Below are positions 27,576 to 39,307 of a stretch of DNA of 64,000 bases, piece after piece; the first letter of the stretch is position 1; each line of letters starts with the position of its first letter. Location: assembly GCF_002086115.1 (NCBI RefSeq), contig NZ_MVHJ01000010.1:124001-188000 (forward strand), in the 5' to 3' direction. The position numbers and the translations under genes are program-made. Under the pieces are notes generated by a model. It had not been told where the DNA came from, made no database searches, and saw only the letters and a list, made by a program, of their open reading frames with translations. The DNA comes from Mycolicibacterium bacteremicum. Its GTDB lineage: Bacteria; Actinomycetota; Actinomycetes; Mycobacteriales; Mycobacteriaceae.

Positions 27576-28591
27576 CCGGCGGCAATAATGGAGCCGTGAG
27601 CCGCAAGCCCGTCATGTCCGACGTCGCCCGACTGGCCGGGGTGTCACACCAGACGGTGTCGCGGGTCATCAACGGTGCGGGCAGCATCCGTCCGGAAACT
27701 CGGGCGCGGGTGGAACATGCGATCGCTCAGCTCGGATACCGCCCGAACAGCGCCGCACGGGCGTTGGTCACCAGCCGGTCCGGCATCATCGGCATCATCG
27801 GTTCCAGCACGGCGCAATACGGCCCGTCCAGCATTCAGCGCTCGGTCGAGGAGTCCGCCCGCCAGGCCGGCTTCTTCTCCAGCTCGGTGACGCTGGCCGC
27901 GGTGACCCGGCAGGAGATCCGCGGTGCGCTCGACCACCTCTCGCGACTTGCCGTGGAGGCCGTCGTGATGATCGCCGCACAACAGGATGCCCTCAATGTG
28001 GTCTACGGCGAGGATTTCGGTGTGCCGGTGATCGTCGTGGAGGGTGACCTCAGCGGGTCGGGAACATCGGTCGGCGTCGACCAGGTGGCGGCGGCCCGGC
28101 TGGCCACCCAGCACCTGATCGATCTCGGCCACCGCGACATCGCCCATGTCAGTGGACCGGACGGCTGGCCGGAGGCGCACGGCCGCACCCGCGGATACCT
28201 CGACGCCATGCTGGCCGCCCGGCTGTCACCCCGCCCGGAGTGGAAAGGCGACTGGAGCGCCGCACGGGGCTATGCGCTCGGCCGCGACGTCGCCGCGGAC
28301 CGCACGATCACCGCCGTGTTCGCCGCGAACGACCACACCGCGATCGGGGTGCTGCACGCCTTGGCCGAGGCGGGACGCCGGGTGCCCCAGGATGTCAGCA
28401 TCGTCGGGTTCGACGATATCCCCGAGGCCCCCTATCTGATTCCGGCGTTGACCACCATCCGGCAGGACTTCGCCGCGGTCGGCCACGAGGCCATCGCCAT
28501 GGTGAAAGCCCAACTGTCCGGCGAACAGTGCTCCAGCGAACTGCTGCCATCGGATCTGATCGTGCGGGACAGCACCGCAGCGCCCGCGTGA
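27572..28591 (+). CDS. LacI-family repressor of the arabinose/galactose genes
   Basis: A 339-residue LacI/GalR regulator. The DNA-binding domain VMSDVARLAGVSHQTVSRVING is at about residues 14-36, with the hinge region GYRPNSAARAL near residue 55; the C-terminal part is a periplasmic-binding-protein-like sugar domain (VSIVGFDDIPEAPYLIPALTT). ATG 27572 overlaps the stop of a 27-codon leader ORF; GTG 27596 (MSRKPVMSD) is an alternative. Sites resembling GTGAACGTTAACA lie at its own promoter, at araB and at the ABC-transporter promoter, making it the likely local regulator of all three. It overlaps galM by 4 nt. The inducer is probably L-arabinose or galactose. Confidence 0.9.
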   Translation: MTGGNNGAVSRKPVMSDVARLAGVSHQTVSRVINGAGSIRPETRARVEHAIAQLGYRPNSAARALVTSRSGIIGIIGSSTAQYGPSSIQRSVEESARQAGFFSSSVTLAAVTRQEIRGALDHLSRLAVEAVVMIAAQQDALNVVYGEDFGVPVIVVEGDLSGSGTSVGVDQVAAARLATQHLIDLGHRDIAHVSGPDGWPEAHGRTRGYLDAMLAARLSPRPEWKGDWSAARGYALGRDVAADRTITAVFAANDHTAIGVLHALAEAGRRVPQDVSIVGFDDIPEAPYLIPALTTIRQDFAAVGHEAIAMVKAQLSGEQCSSELLPSDLIVRDSTAAPA

Positions 28592-29493
28592 GCGCACACG
28601 GGACGGAGTATGCGCTGCACTCCGGTTCGACACATGCGGTGATCACCGCCGTCGGGGCGGGCCTTCGGCAACTGTCCGTTGCCGGGGTGTCGTTGACCCC
28701 GGGGTTCCGGTCAGATGTGTTGCGGCCCTACTACTCCGGTATCGTCCTGATGCCGTGGACCAATCGGGTCCGCGACGGGGTGTGGACCTACCGGGGTCGG
28801 CAACAGCAGCTCGCGGTGACCGAACCCGAGCGGGGTAATGCCCTGCACGGGTTGTTGTGCTTCACCCCGTACCGACCACTGGAGCACACCCCCGCGGCGG
28901 TGACGCTGGCTGCCGAGGTCTATCCGCAGCACGGCTATCCGTTCCGGTTGGATACCCGGGTGCGCTATACGGTTGCCGACGACGCCCTGCACGTCACCCA
29001 CACGGTGATCAATGCCGGGAACGCCGCTGCGCCGGTCGGATTCGGTGCGCACCCGTTCCTGTGCCTCGGCGACGTCCCGACCGGCGAGCTGACCCTGTCG
29101 GTGGCCGCCGACACGCACATCGACGTCGACGAGCGCCTGATCCCGGTGGGGACCAGCGATGTCCGGGACAGCCGGTGGGATCTGCGTACCGGGCGCCGGG
29201 TCGCCGATCTGGATCTCGACGATTCATTCACCGACCTGCACATCGTCGACGGTGGGAGTACCCACCGCCTGCGCGCACCGGACGGACGCACCGTATCGCT
29301 GTGGGCCGATGAGCAATTCGGGTATGTGCACGTGTTCATCACACGGTCGTACCGGACGCAGGCCGGCATGACGACGGCGGTCGCCATCGAGCCGATGACC
29401 GCGCCCGCCGATGCCTTCAACAGCGGCGCGGGCGTGCGCTGGGTGGAACCCGGTTCGGCGTGGTCGGCGTCGTGGATGATCCGCTACGGCTGA
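28588..29493 (+). CDS. galM: Aldose 1-epimerase (mutarotase)
   Basis: A 301-residue enzyme that interconverts the alpha and beta anomers of aldoses such as galactose, arabinose or glucose. Family marks: VLMPWTNRVRDG, NALHGLL (first histidine), VGFGAHPFL (second histidine) and the catalytic glutamate in AIEPMTAPADAFN. The GTG start at 28588 overlaps the lacI stop as GTGA, so it is translated with the regulator. It converges on galK with only 1 nt between the stops. GalM supplies the alpha-galactose that GalK needs, so it completes the Leloir set with galK and galT although it is on the other strand. Confidence 0.92.
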   Translation: MSAHGTEYALHSGSTHAVITAVGAGLRQLSVAGVSLTPGFRSDVLRPYYSGIVLMPWTNRVRDGVWTYRGRQQQLAVTEPERGNALHGLLCFTPYRPLEHTPAAVTLAAEVYPQHGYPFRLDTRVRYTVADDALHVTHTVINAGNAAAPVGFGAHPFLCLGDVPTGELTLSVAADTHIDVDERLIPVGTSDVRDSRWDLRTGRRVADLDLDDSFTDLHIVDGGSTHRLRAPDGRTVSLWADEQFGYVHVFITRSYRTQAGMTTAVAIEPMTAPADAFNSGAGVRWVEPGSAWSASWMIRYG

Positions 29494-29494
29494 G

Positions 29495-30712
29495 TCAGCA
29501 GACGCGCCGCGCCGCTCCGCTCGGGATGGCGTGCAGGAAGTCGGGGGCAGGCAGGCCGCGATCCTCGGCGGCCCAGCGCACCGCTTCCATCGTGATACCG
29601 ACCCGGTCGGCCCTGACCAGCGCCAGCGCCGAACCGCCGAATCCGCCGCCGATCATCCGGGCGCCGAACGCACCGGCGCCCAGCGCGGCATCCACGGCGC
29701 AGTCCAACTCCGGCGAACTGACCACCAGGTCGTCGCGCAGCGACGCGTGCGAGGCGGTGAGGTGCGCTCCGATCGCGGCGATGTCACCGGCGCGCAGGGC
29801 CGCGGCGACCGCCGCCACCCGCCGGTTCTCGGTGAGCACGTGACGCAACGCGCCCCGCATCGTCGGGTCGTCGGTGTCGACACAGTTGAGTACCGCCTCG
29901 ACATCGTCGCTGCCGTACAGTGCCTTGCGCCCGATGCGTGCGCACATCCGTTCCACCCGGGAGCGTCGCAGACCGTAGCTGCCGTCCACCAGCCGGTGCG
30001 GTGCGTTGGTGTTGATCACCAACAGGGCCAATCCCACTGCGGCGCAATCCATCCGCAGATACTCGGTGGAGAAGGTACTGCAGTCCAACAGCATCACGTG
30101 GCCGGCCCGGGCCCGCAGCGCGACGGACTGGTCCATACCGCCGGTGGCCGCGCCCACGACGATGTTCTCGGCGGTGATGCAGTCCCGGGCCAGCGTCCGG
30201 CGTCCGGCGTCGTCGGTGGCCGCGCCCACCAGTTCGGCGATCGCCAGCGCGACCGCGGTCTCCAGCGCAGCCGAACTGGACAGGCCGGCCCCCGGTGGCA
30301 CCGATGAGTGCACGGCGATGTCCAGACCGGGCATCGCCGCGATCGTGGCGTGGTAGGTCATGGCCCACGGCACGCCGGCGACATAGCCGGGCCAGCCGGT
30401 GGGCTGTCGTGGCCCGATGTCGGAACCGCGCCCGACCCAGGCATCGTCGTGGTCGGAGGACACCAGTCGCAGCTCGTCACGTTGGTGCACCCGGACCGCG
30501 ACCGCGGTCGCGTAGGGCAATGCGAACGGCATCGTCGGCGCACCGATGTAGTCGACGTGCTCGCCGATCAGGTTGACCCGGCCCGGGGCGACCCACACTC
30601 CGTCGGGGGCACCGCCGAACCGATCCTGGAAAAGGTCGTCGGCGCGCTCGCAGAGGTGTTCGACCGCAACCGGTTTCACCATGCGCACCGGTGGTGAGGT
30701 CGTCGTCCTCAC
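29495..30712 (-). CDS. galK: Galactokinase
   Basis: A 405-residue GHMP kinase that phosphorylates galactose to galactose 1-phosphate. The galactokinase signature PGRVNLIGEHVDY is near residue 43, the ATP-binding GHMP motif PPGAGLSSSAA near residue 139, and GGGFGGSALAL near residue 358. The GTG at 30712 is used; ATG 30682 (MVKPVAV) is a shorter option with no better ribosome site. It lies 22 nt after the galT stop as the last gene of the sugar-transport operon. No galE is in the window, so UDP-galactose epimerisation must be encoded elsewhere. Confidence 0.96.
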   Translation of the reverse strand: MRTTTSPPVRMVKPVAVEHLCERADDLFQDRFGGAPDGVWVAPGRVNLIGEHVDYIGAPTMPFALPYATAVAVRVHQRDELRLVSSDHDDAWVGRGSDIGPRQPTGWPGYVAGVPWAMTYHATIAAMPGLDIAVHSSVPPGAGLSSSAALETAVALAIAELVGAATDDAGRRTLARDCITAENIVVGAATGGMDQSVALRARAGHVMLLDCSTFSTEYLRMDCAAVGLALLVINTNAPHRLVDGSYGLRRSRVERMCARIGRKALYGSDDVEAVLNCVDTDDPTMRGALRHVLTENRRVAAVAAALRAGDIAAIGAHLTASHASLRDDLVVSSPELDCAVDAALGAGAFGARMIGGGFGGSALALVRADRVGITMEAVRWAAEDRGLPAPDFLHAIPSGAARRVC

Positions 30713-30734
30713 GGGGCGACCCCGGCATCGACGC

Positions 30735-31865
30735 TCATGCGACCTCCCGTAGCCGGTCGGCGATCCGTTCCGGGGTGGTGTCGTTGACCCACGCGCCCAC
30801 CGCGGATTCCGATCCGGCCAGATACTTCATCCGTCCGGGAGAGCGCATCAGCGAGAACAGTTGCAGGTGCAGCCGCCCGAACGGGCGGTCCGCACCCAGT
30901 GGTGCCTGGTGCCAGGCCGCGATGTACGGCGTCTGGTCCACGCCCTCGAAGAAACGGTCCACCCGCTGCAGCAGCTGCAGGTAGATCGCGGCGAGTTCGC
31001 CGCGTTCGGCGCCGCTGAGCGCGCAGAAGTCGGGGATGTCGCGGTGTGGCATGAGATGGATCTCCAGCGGCCACCGGGCCGCGGCCGGCACGAAGGCCGT
31101 CCAATGCTCACCGGCGACCAGGATCCGGCGACCCGATCGTCGCTCGGCGGCCAGCACATCGGCGAACAGATTGCCCCCGGTGGCGGCGGCGTGCGTGCGC
31201 GCCTGCGCGATCAGCGCACGGGTGCGGGGCGGCTGGAAGGGGTAGGCGTAGATCTGACCGTGCGGGTGGGTCAGCGTCACCCCGATCTCGCGGCCCCGGT
31301 TCTCGAAGCAGAAGATCTGCTGCACACCGGGTGTCGCCGAGAGTTCGGCGGTCCGGTCGGCCCACGCCTCGATGACGGTGCGGACCCGCCGGGGTGACAG
31401 ATCTGCAAAACAGGCGTTCGGGTCACTGGTGAAGCACACCACCTCGCAACCTCCCCGACCCGGCGCCTGTGGCCACAGCGGCTCCCCATCGATGACCGGC
31501 GCTGTCGCGACCGCCCGTGGCGACAAGGCCGGGAAACGGTTTTCGAACACCACGACGTCATATTCGGCGGCGGGGATCTCGGTCGGCGGTGATCCGGGTC
31601 TGGTCGGTGCCAACGGTGAGGCGTCACGAGCGGGCAGGAAGGTCCGGTTCATCCGTTGGGCCGCGATGGTGACCCATTCCCCGGTCAGCACGTCGTAGCG
31701 CAACTGCGCCGCAGACGTGGCGGGTTCGAGGTGCCGGGTGTCGGTGAGTCCGCCGCGTCGACGGATCCGGCCCGCGATGTCGACCTCGTCGAAGTAGATG
31801 AGGCGCCGCCCGTCGGACAGCGTCGTGACGGTCTTGGACACCGTGCCCGCGATGGCAGCCGGCAC
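30735..31865 (-). CDS. galT: Galactose-1-phosphate uridylyltransferase
   Basis: A 376-residue HIT-superfamily enzyme that swaps UMP between UDP-glucose and galactose 1-phosphate. The active-site motif HPHGQ is present in LTHPHGQIYAYP, with FENRG and EIHLMPHR in the expected order; the C-terminal HLQLFSLMRSPGRMKYLAGSE block is also typical. The GTG start at 31865 is 5 nt after the permease stop and follows GGGCGG; the frame is open much further upstream but there it is antisense-like and overlaps the permease. It links the transporter genes to galactose breakdown in one transcript. Confidence 0.95.
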   Translation of the reverse strand: MPAAIAGTVSKTVTTLSDGRRLIYFDEVDIAGRIRRRGGLTDTRHLEPATSAAQLRYDVLTGEWVTIAAQRMNRTFLPARDASPLAPTRPGSPPTEIPAAEYDVVVFENRFPALSPRAVATAPVIDGEPLWPQAPGRGGCEVVCFTSDPNACFADLSPRRVRTVIEAWADRTAELSATPGVQQIFCFENRGREIGVTLTHPHGQIYAYPFQPPRTRALIAQARTHAAATGGNLFADVLAAERRSGRRILVAGEHWTAFVPAAARWPLEIHLMPHRDIPDFCALSGAERGELAAIYLQLLQRVDRFFEGVDQTPYIAAWHQAPLGADRPFGRLHLQLFSLMRSPGRMKYLAGSESAVGAWVNDTTPERIADRLREVA

Positions 31866-31870
31866 CGCGT

Positions 31871-33100
31871 TTACCGCCCGCCCCGGCGCTTGTTGTAGAT
31901 GTCGAAGCCGACCGCCGCCAGCAGCACCAGGCCCTTGATCACCTGCTGCACATCGCTGCCGATGCCCAGGATCGACATGCCGTTGTTGAGCACACCGAGC
32001 ACCAGACCACCGATGATGGCGCCGAACACGGTCCCGACCCCGCCGCTGGAGGATGCACCTCCGATGAATGCGGCGGCGATCGCCTCGAGCTCGAAGTTGA
32101 TACCGGCCTGCGGGGTGGCCGAATTCAGTCGCGCGGCGAACAGCAGGCCGGCCACCGCGGCCAGCATTCCCATGTTGACGAACACCAGCAGGGTGACGCG
32201 TTTGTTGCGCACCCCGGAAAGGCTGGCGGCCGCGGCATTGCCACCCACCGCGTAGACCTGACGGCCGAACACCGTGTTGCGCATGAGGAATGCGTAGACC
32301 AACGTCAGGACGACCAGGATGATGCCGACGATCGGGACGCCGCGATAGCTCGCCAGCAGCAGCGTCACCGCGACCAGGGCGGCGACGATGCCTGCGCATT
32401 TGGCGAAAAACAGGGCCCGACCGGACACCTCTTGCCCGTACCGCAGTTGCGCGCGGCGACGCCGGATCTGCATGACGACGGCCGCGACGGCGGCGATACC
32501 GCCGAGGATCACCGTCGGCCAGTGATAGAGCGCGGCGTTGCCGAGTTCGGGCAGGAATCCACTGCTGATCTGTTCCAGACCGCGCGGCATCGGCGCGATG
32601 GACTGACCTTCGAGCACGTACTGGGTGGCGCCGCGGAAGATCAGCATGCCGCCGAGGGTCACGATGAACGACGGGATACCGACGTAGGCGATCCAGAAGC
32701 CCTGCCACGCACCGATGAGCGCACCCATGGCGATGCAGAGCACGGTGGCCAGCAGCCAGGGCATGTCACTGCGCACCATCAGAACGCCGGCCATCGCACC
32801 GGTGAAGGCGGCGACCGAGCCCACCGACAGGTCGATGTGCCCGTTGATGATGACGATGACCATCCCGATCGCGAGGACCAGGATGTATCCGTTCTGCTGG
32901 ATGATGTTGGTGACGTTGAGCGGTTTGAGCACGATGCCGTCGGTCCAGATCTCGAACAGCAACAGGATCGCGATGAGCGCCACGACCATCCCGGACTGGC
33001 GCACATGCGACATCAGGAAGCGGGTCACCGCGTTGCCGGCGCCTCCGGGCGGTGGGACGTCCGGCCGCAGCGGTGCGGGTTGTTTCGCGGTGATGGTCAC
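31871..33100 (-). CDS. Sugar ABC transporter permease (GguB/XylH type)
   Basis: A 409-residue inner-membrane permease with about ten hydrophobic segments, of the family that includes XylH, AraH and GguB (multiple monosaccharide transport). The family block [21 protein letters not shown] is at about residues 84-104, and the C-terminal [20 protein letters not shown] at about residues 337-357. A loop of about 50 residues with [13 protein letters not shown] in the middle is typical of the longer XylH/GguB-like members. Its ATG overlaps the ATPase stop by 4 nt. Forms a homodimeric channel with the ATPase at 33097. Confidence 0.94.
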   Translation of the reverse strand: MTITAKQPAPLRPDVPPPGGAGNAVTRFLMSHVRQSGMVVALIAILLLFEIWTDGIVLKPLNVTNIIQQNGYILVLAIGMVIVIINGHIDLSVGSVAAFTGAMAGVLMVRSDMPWLLATVLCIAMGALIGAWQGFWIAYVGIPSFIVTLGGMLIFRGATQYVLEGQSIAPMPRGLEQISSGFLPELGNAALYHWPTVILGGIAAVAAVVMQIRRRRAQLRYGQEVSGRALFFAKCAGIVAALVAVTLLLASYRGVPIVGIILVVLTLVYAFLMRNTVFGRQVYAVGGNAAAASLSGVRNKRVTLLVFVNMGMLAAVAGLLFAARLNSATPQAGINFELEAIAAAFIGGASSSGGVGTVFGAIIGGLVLGVLNNGMSILGIGSDVQQVIKGLVLLAAVGFDIYNKRRGGR

Positions 33101-34629
33101 GCTGAGCCTTTCATCATGTGGTGCATCAAGATTTCCTGGGTTGCATCGGCGCGCGGCACCTCACCGGTCACCCGGCCCTGGCTGAGGGTGTAGATCCGAT
33201 CGCACAGGCCCAGCAGTTCGGGCAGTTCCGAGGAGATGACCAGAACGGCCTTGCCGCGCGCGGCGAGTTCGTTGATCAGTAGGTAGATCTCGTGTTTGGC
33301 GCCGACATCGATGCCGCGGGTCGGCTCGTCGAGGATCAGCACGTCGGGGTCGGTGAACAGCCATTTGCTGAGCACGACCTTCTGTTGATTGCCGCCGGAG
33401 AGCTTGCCGGTGGCGGTCTGCACCGAGCCGGCCTTGATGCGCATCGACGTCCGGAACCGCTCGCCGACGCGCGTCTCCTCGTGACGGTCGATGACCGACC
33501 GGCGACTGACCTTGCCCAGCGAGGCCAGGCTGATGCTGGTGGCAATGCTGTCCATCAGGTTCAGCCCCAGGGTCTTTCGGTCCTCGGTGGCGTAGGCGAT
33601 GCCGTTGTCGATGGCGCGCGGCACGGTGCTGGTATCGATCTCGCGGTCGCCCTTGAAGACCTTGCCGCTCTCGTAGCGCCCGTAGGAGCGGCCGAAGACG
33701 CTCATCGCGAGTTCGGTGCGTCCGGCACCCATCAGGCCGGCGATGCCGACGATCTCGCCCGCCCGTACGTCGAGCGTGACATCGTCGACGACCTTGCGCT
33801 GCTGATCGATCGGATGCCGAACGGTCCAATTGGCCACGGAGAAGGCGACATCGCCGATTCCGTCGGTTTCGCGCGCCGGGAACCGGTCGGTCAGGTCGCG
33901 GCCCACCATGGCCCGGACGATGGCGTCCTCGGTGAGCGTGTCATCGACGGGCACGGTGCCGATGGTGCGACCATCGCGCAGTGTCGTCACGGTGTCGGCC
34001 ACCTGCAGCACCTCGTTGAGCTTGTGCGAGATGATGATCGAGGTGATGCCGTGCTCGCGCAGTCCGACGATCAGCTCGAGCAGGTGTCGGCTGTCCGAAT
34101 CGTTGAGTGCCGCTGTCGGTTCGTCGAGGATGAGCAGCCGCACATCCTTGGACAGTGCCTTGGCGATCTCGACGAGCTGCTGCTTGCCGACGCCGATGTC
34201 GGATACCCGGGTCTGCGGGCTCTCCTGTAATCCGACCCGGTTCATCAGCGCCTGCGCCCGCTCCATGGTCTTGTGCCAGCTGAGCACGCCGTGGCGAGCT
34301 ATCTCGTTGCCCAGGAACATGTTCTCGGCGATCGACAGATAGGGCACCAGCGCCAGTTCCTGGTGGATGATGGCGATCCCGCAGCGCTCGCTGGATCGGA
34401 TGTCGCGGAACGCGCACGGCGCACCGTCGAACAGGATCTCCCCGCCGTAGCTGCCGTGCGGATAGACCCCACTGAGCACCTTCATCAGGGTGGATTTCCC
34501 GGCGCCGTTCTCCCCGCAGATCGCGTGGATGGTTCCGGTCGCGACGGTCAAATCGACCTCGGACAGTGCCTTCACACCGGGGAATTCCTTGCTGATCCCC
34601 CGCATCTCCAGCAGTGGCGTACCGGTCAT
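33097..34629 (-). CDS. Sugar ABC transporter ATP-binding protein, two ABC domains (GguA/XylG type)
   Basis: A 510-residue protein with two fused ATPase domains, as in XylG, AraG and GguA. The first domain has the Walker [10 protein letters not shown] (about residues 40-48) and [10 protein letters not shown]; the second has the degenerate Walker [10 protein letters not shown] and a complete signature [15 protein letters not shown], with [13 protein letters not shown]. This asymmetry is normal in the family. The ATG overlaps the binding-protein stop (ATGA), and the permease follows with another 4-nt overlap. It powers import of a monosaccharide, here most likely arabinose and/or galactose. Confidence 0.96.
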   Translation of the reverse strand: MTGTPLLEMRGISKEFPGVKALSEVDLTVATGTIHAICGENGAGKSTLMKVLSGVYPHGSYGGEILFDGAPCAFRDIRSSERCGIAIIHQELALVPYLSIAENMFLGNEIARHGVLSWHKTMERAQALMNRVGLQESPQTRVSDIGVGKQQLVEIAKALSKDVRLLILDEPTAALNDSDSRHLLELIVGLREHGITSIIISHKLNEVLQVADTVTTLRDGRTIGTVPVDDTLTEDAIVRAMVGRDLTDRFPARETDGIGDVAFSVANWTVRHPIDQQRKVVDDVTLDVRAGEIVGIAGLMGAGRTELAMSVFGRSYGRYESGKVFKGDREIDTSTVPRAIDNGIAYATEDRKTLGLNLMDSIATSISLASLGKVSRRSVIDRHEETRVGERFRTSMRIKAGSVQTATGKLSGGNQQKVVLSKWLFTDPDVLILDEPTRGIDVGAKHEIYLLINELAARGKAVLVISSELPELLGLCDRIYTLSQGRVTGEVPRADATQEILMHHMMKGSA

Positions 34630-35714
34630 CCCAACTGGTCCGGGGTGTAGAAGCCGGAGTCGAGCAGCACCTGCCGGTAGTTGGACTTGTCGACGCTGAC
34701 CGGTTCCAGCAGGTAGGCGGGCACCACCTTGTCACCGTTGTCGTAGGTCTCGGTGTCGTTGACCTCCGGGGTGCCACCGGTCAGCACGGCGTCGGACATC
34801 TGGACGGCCGCCTCGGCGAGCTTGCGGGTGTCCTTGAAGACGGTCTGGGTCTGCTCGCCGGCGATGATCGACTGCACGGAGGCCACTTCGGCGTCCTGTC
34901 CGGTGACGATGGGCAGCGGCTTGGCCGCGTTGCCGTATCCCGCACTCTTGAGCGCCGAGATCACACCGCGGGAGATGCCGTCATAGGGCGACAGGACGGC
35001 GTCGAGGCGGGCCGTGGTGTAGGCCTGGCTGAGCAGATTGTCGGTGCGCGACTGCGCCAGTCCACCGTCCCAGCGCAGGGTCGCCACCTGATCGAAGGTC
35101 CGCTGGCCGCTGGGGACGACGAGCTTGCCGCTGTCCAGGTACGGCTGCAGCACGCTCATCGCGCCGTCGTAGAAGAACGTCGCGTTGTTGTCGTCGGGCG
35201 AACCGGCGAAGAGTTCGATGTTGAACGGTCCGGCCCCGCCGGCGACGCCGAGCTTGTCGACGATGTACTGCGCCTGCAGCACGCCGACCTGGAAGTTGTC
35301 GAAGGTCGCGTAGTAGTCGACATTCGGAGTTCCCTTGATCAGCCGGTCGTAGCTGATCACCGGGATGTCCGCATCCGCGGCGCGCTGCAGGATGTTGGTC
35401 AGCGAGGAACCGTCGATCGGCGCGACGACCAGGAGCTGGACACCCTTGGTGATCATGTTCTCGATCTGGGAGACCTGGTTCTGGACCACATCGTCGCCGT
35501 ACTGCAGATCGGTCTGATAGCCGAGCGCCTGGAACTGGTCGACCATGTTCTGGCCGTCGCCCACCCAACGTTCGGAGGACTTGGTGGGCATGGCGATGCC
35601 GATGGTGCCCTTCTCCTGCTCACCGCCGCTCGCGGTGTCCGTGGACCGCCCACAGCCCACCAGGGCGAGGGCGGCGGCCACCATCAGCGCGATCCACCAG
35701 GACAGCTTTCGCAT
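34626..35714 (-). CDS. Sugar-binding lipoprotein of the ABC transporter (ChvE-like)
   Basis: A 362-residue periplasmic-binding-protein-fold lipoprotein. The lipobox LVGC is at about residues 18-21 after a hydrophobic signal ([12 protein letters not shown]). The mature part resembles ChvE/XylF multiple-sugar receptors: [20 protein letters not shown], then SYDRLIKG and [17 protein letters not shown] 35714 has a perfect AAGGAGG 4 nt upstream. First gene of a five-gene operon (binding protein, ATPase, permease, galT, galK) whose promoter carries a LacI-type operator. ChvE-type receptors bind arabinose, galactose, glucose, xylose or fucose, which fits the neighbouring ara and gal genes. Confidence 0.94.
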   Translation of the reverse strand: MRKLSWWIALMVAAALALVGCGRSTDTASGGEQEKGTIGIAMPTKSSERWVGDGQNMVDQFQALGYQTDLQYGDDVVQNQVSQIENMITKGVQLLVVAPIDGSSLTNILQRAADADIPVISYDRLIKGTPNVDYYATFDNFQVGVLQAQYIVDKLGVAGGAGPFNIELFAGSPDDNNATFFYDGAMSVLQPYLDSGKLVVPSGQRTFDQVATLRWDGGLAQSRTDNLLSQAYTTARLDAVLSPYDGISRGVISALKSAGYGNAAKPLPIVTGQDAEVASVQSIIAGEQTQTVFKDTRKLAEAAVQMSDAVLTGGTPEVNDTETYDNGDKVVPAYLLEPVSVDKSNYRQVLLDSGFYTPDQLG

Positions 35715-35807
35715 CGATCCTCCTTGACCATCGACGTCGGACGCGGGGCGATCCACGTCCGGAATGCGCCACATCGGGCGATCAGCTCCGCGCGAACGGA
35801 GTGCCGA

Positions 35808-35862
35808 ATGTGAACGTTAACAATCAAGGTATGAGTATGTGAGCCACTTCACTGGTTGTCAA
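35808..35862 (-). promoter_or_regulatory. Promoter and operator of the sugar-transport/gal operon
   Basis: On the minus strand TTGACA (35857-35862), a 17-nt spacer and CATACT (35834-35839). The operator ATGTGAACGTTAACAA (35808-35823) lies just downstream of the -10, over the expected transcription start. It shares the core GTTAACA with the sites at araB and lacI, which supports common control by the LacI protein at 27572. Confidence 0.75.
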
Positions 35863-35963
35863 TGGCCCTGCGACCGATCACAGGATGTCAGCAGTACAGC
35901 GCACTATTGCCACAGGCCGGCGATGCACCACGGGCCGGTGAGCGCACGGTCCGGTGTCCCGCC

Positions 35964-35981
35964 GATGTGAGCTTTAACATC
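35964..35981. promoter_or_regulatory. Second LacI-type site upstream of the sugar operon
   Basis: GATGTGAGCTTTAACATC, an imperfect palindrome with 5-bp outer arms GATGT/ACATC. It resembles the operator 150 bp away (35808-35823) and could act as an auxiliary site for DNA looping. It is weaker than the other sites. Confidence 0.45.
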
Positions 35982-35997
35982 GGCCGATGCGGCACTC

Positions 35998-37134
35998 TCA
36001 GCCGTCGACGGTCAGGCCGACCTTCTGGAATTCCTTGAGATCGCAGTAGCCGGCCTTGGCCATCGAGCGGCGCAGACCGCCGACCAGATTCAGCGAGCCG
36101 AACGGATCGTCGGACGGGCCGTTGAGAACCTGTTCCAGGGGCGGCCGGTCGGCGAGCCCGACCTGCAGCAGCGCGCCGCGCGGCAGCGAGGGGTGCGCGG
36201 CCGCCGAGGGCCAGAACCAGCCCGCGCCCTGCGCCTCGTGCGCGACCGCCAGCGGGGTGCCCAGGACGACGGCGTCGGCGCCGCAGGCGATGGCCTTGGC
36301 CAGATCACCCGAGGTGTGGATGTCCCCGTCGGCCAGCACGTGCACGTACCGGCCGCCGGTCTCGTCGAGGTATTCACGCCGTGCCGCGGCGGCATCGGCG
36401 ATGGCGGTGGCCATCGGCACGCTGATGCCGAGCACCTCGTCGGACGTCGTCACCCCGGAGGTGGATCCGTACCCGACGATGACGCCGGCCGCGCCGGTGC
36501 GCATCAGGTGCAGCGCGGTGCGGTGGTCGAGCACACCGCCGGCGACGACCGGCACGTCGAGCTCGGAGATGAAGGTCTTGAGGTTCAGCGGCTCACCGTC
36601 GTTGGCGACACGCTCGGCCGAGATGATGGTGCCCTGGATGACCAGCAGATCCAGGCCCGCCGCGACCAGCGCCGGGGTCAGCGCCGCGGCGTTCTGCGGG
36701 CTGACCCGCACCGCGGTGGTGACACCGGATTCGCGGATGCGGGCGACGGCCGCGCCGAGCAGTTCGGGGTCCAGGGGCGCGGCGTGCAGTTCCTGGAGCA
36801 GCCGGATCGCCGCGGAATCATCGGACGCGCCGGCTGCGACATCCACGACCTGCGCGATCTTGCCCTCGACGTCGGCATGCCTGCCGATCAGGCCCTCGCC
36901 GTTGAGCACGCCGAGGCCGCCCAGGCGACCCATCTCGATGGCGAACTCGACCGATACCAGGGCGTCGGTCGGGTGCGCGACCACCGGGATCTCGAAGCGG
37001 TAGGCGTCCAATTGCCACGCGGTCGAGACATCCTTGGAGGACCGGGTGCGCCGGGACGGGACGATGTTGATGTCGTCGAGTTCATAGGTGCGGCGGGCGG
37101 TTCGGCCCATGCCGATTTCAACCATGTCACGCAT
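35998..37134 (-). CDS. guaB3: GuaB3, IMP dehydrogenase family protein
   Basis: A 378-residue TIM-barrel protein of the GuaB3 subgroup, without CBS domains. Conserved start VEIGMGRTARRTYELDDI, and VVAHPTDALVSVEFA, VIVGYGSTSGVTTSDEV, HVLADGDIHTSGDLAKAIACGADAVV. The loop that holds the catalytic cysteine in IMP dehydrogenases (GSICTT) reads GYGSTSGVTT here, so the nucleophile is missing at that place and classical IMPDH activity is doubtful. ATG 37125 would give a 375-residue form like the M. tuberculosis Rv3410c annotation; 37134 is closer to GAAAGG. Lies directly downstream of guaB2. Confidence 0.93.
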   Translation of the reverse strand: MRDMVEIGMGRTARRTYELDDINIVPSRRTRSSKDVSTAWQLDAYRFEIPVVAHPTDALVSVEFAIEMGRLGGLGVLNGEGLIGRHADVEGKIAQVVDVAAGASDDSAAIRLLQELHAAPLDPELLGAAVARIRESGVTTAVRVSPQNAAALTPALVAAGLDLLVIQGTIISAERVANDGEPLNLKTFISELDVPVVAGGVLDHRTALHLMRTGAAGVIVGYGSTSGVTTSDEVLGISVPMATAIADAAAARREYLDETGGRYVHVLADGDIHTSGDLAKAIACGADAVVLGTPLAVAHEAQGAGWFWPSAAAHPSLPRGALLQVGLADRPPLEQVLNGPSDDPFGSLNLVGGLRRSMAKAGYCDLKEFQKVGLTVDG

Positions 37135-37188
37135 GTCGGGGTGCCTTTCGGGCCGCTGTGTCTGTCGATTCCTCGCGCAAGCGCCTCG

Positions 37189-39301
<2,113 letters not shown>

Positions 39302-39307
39302 ATCGGC

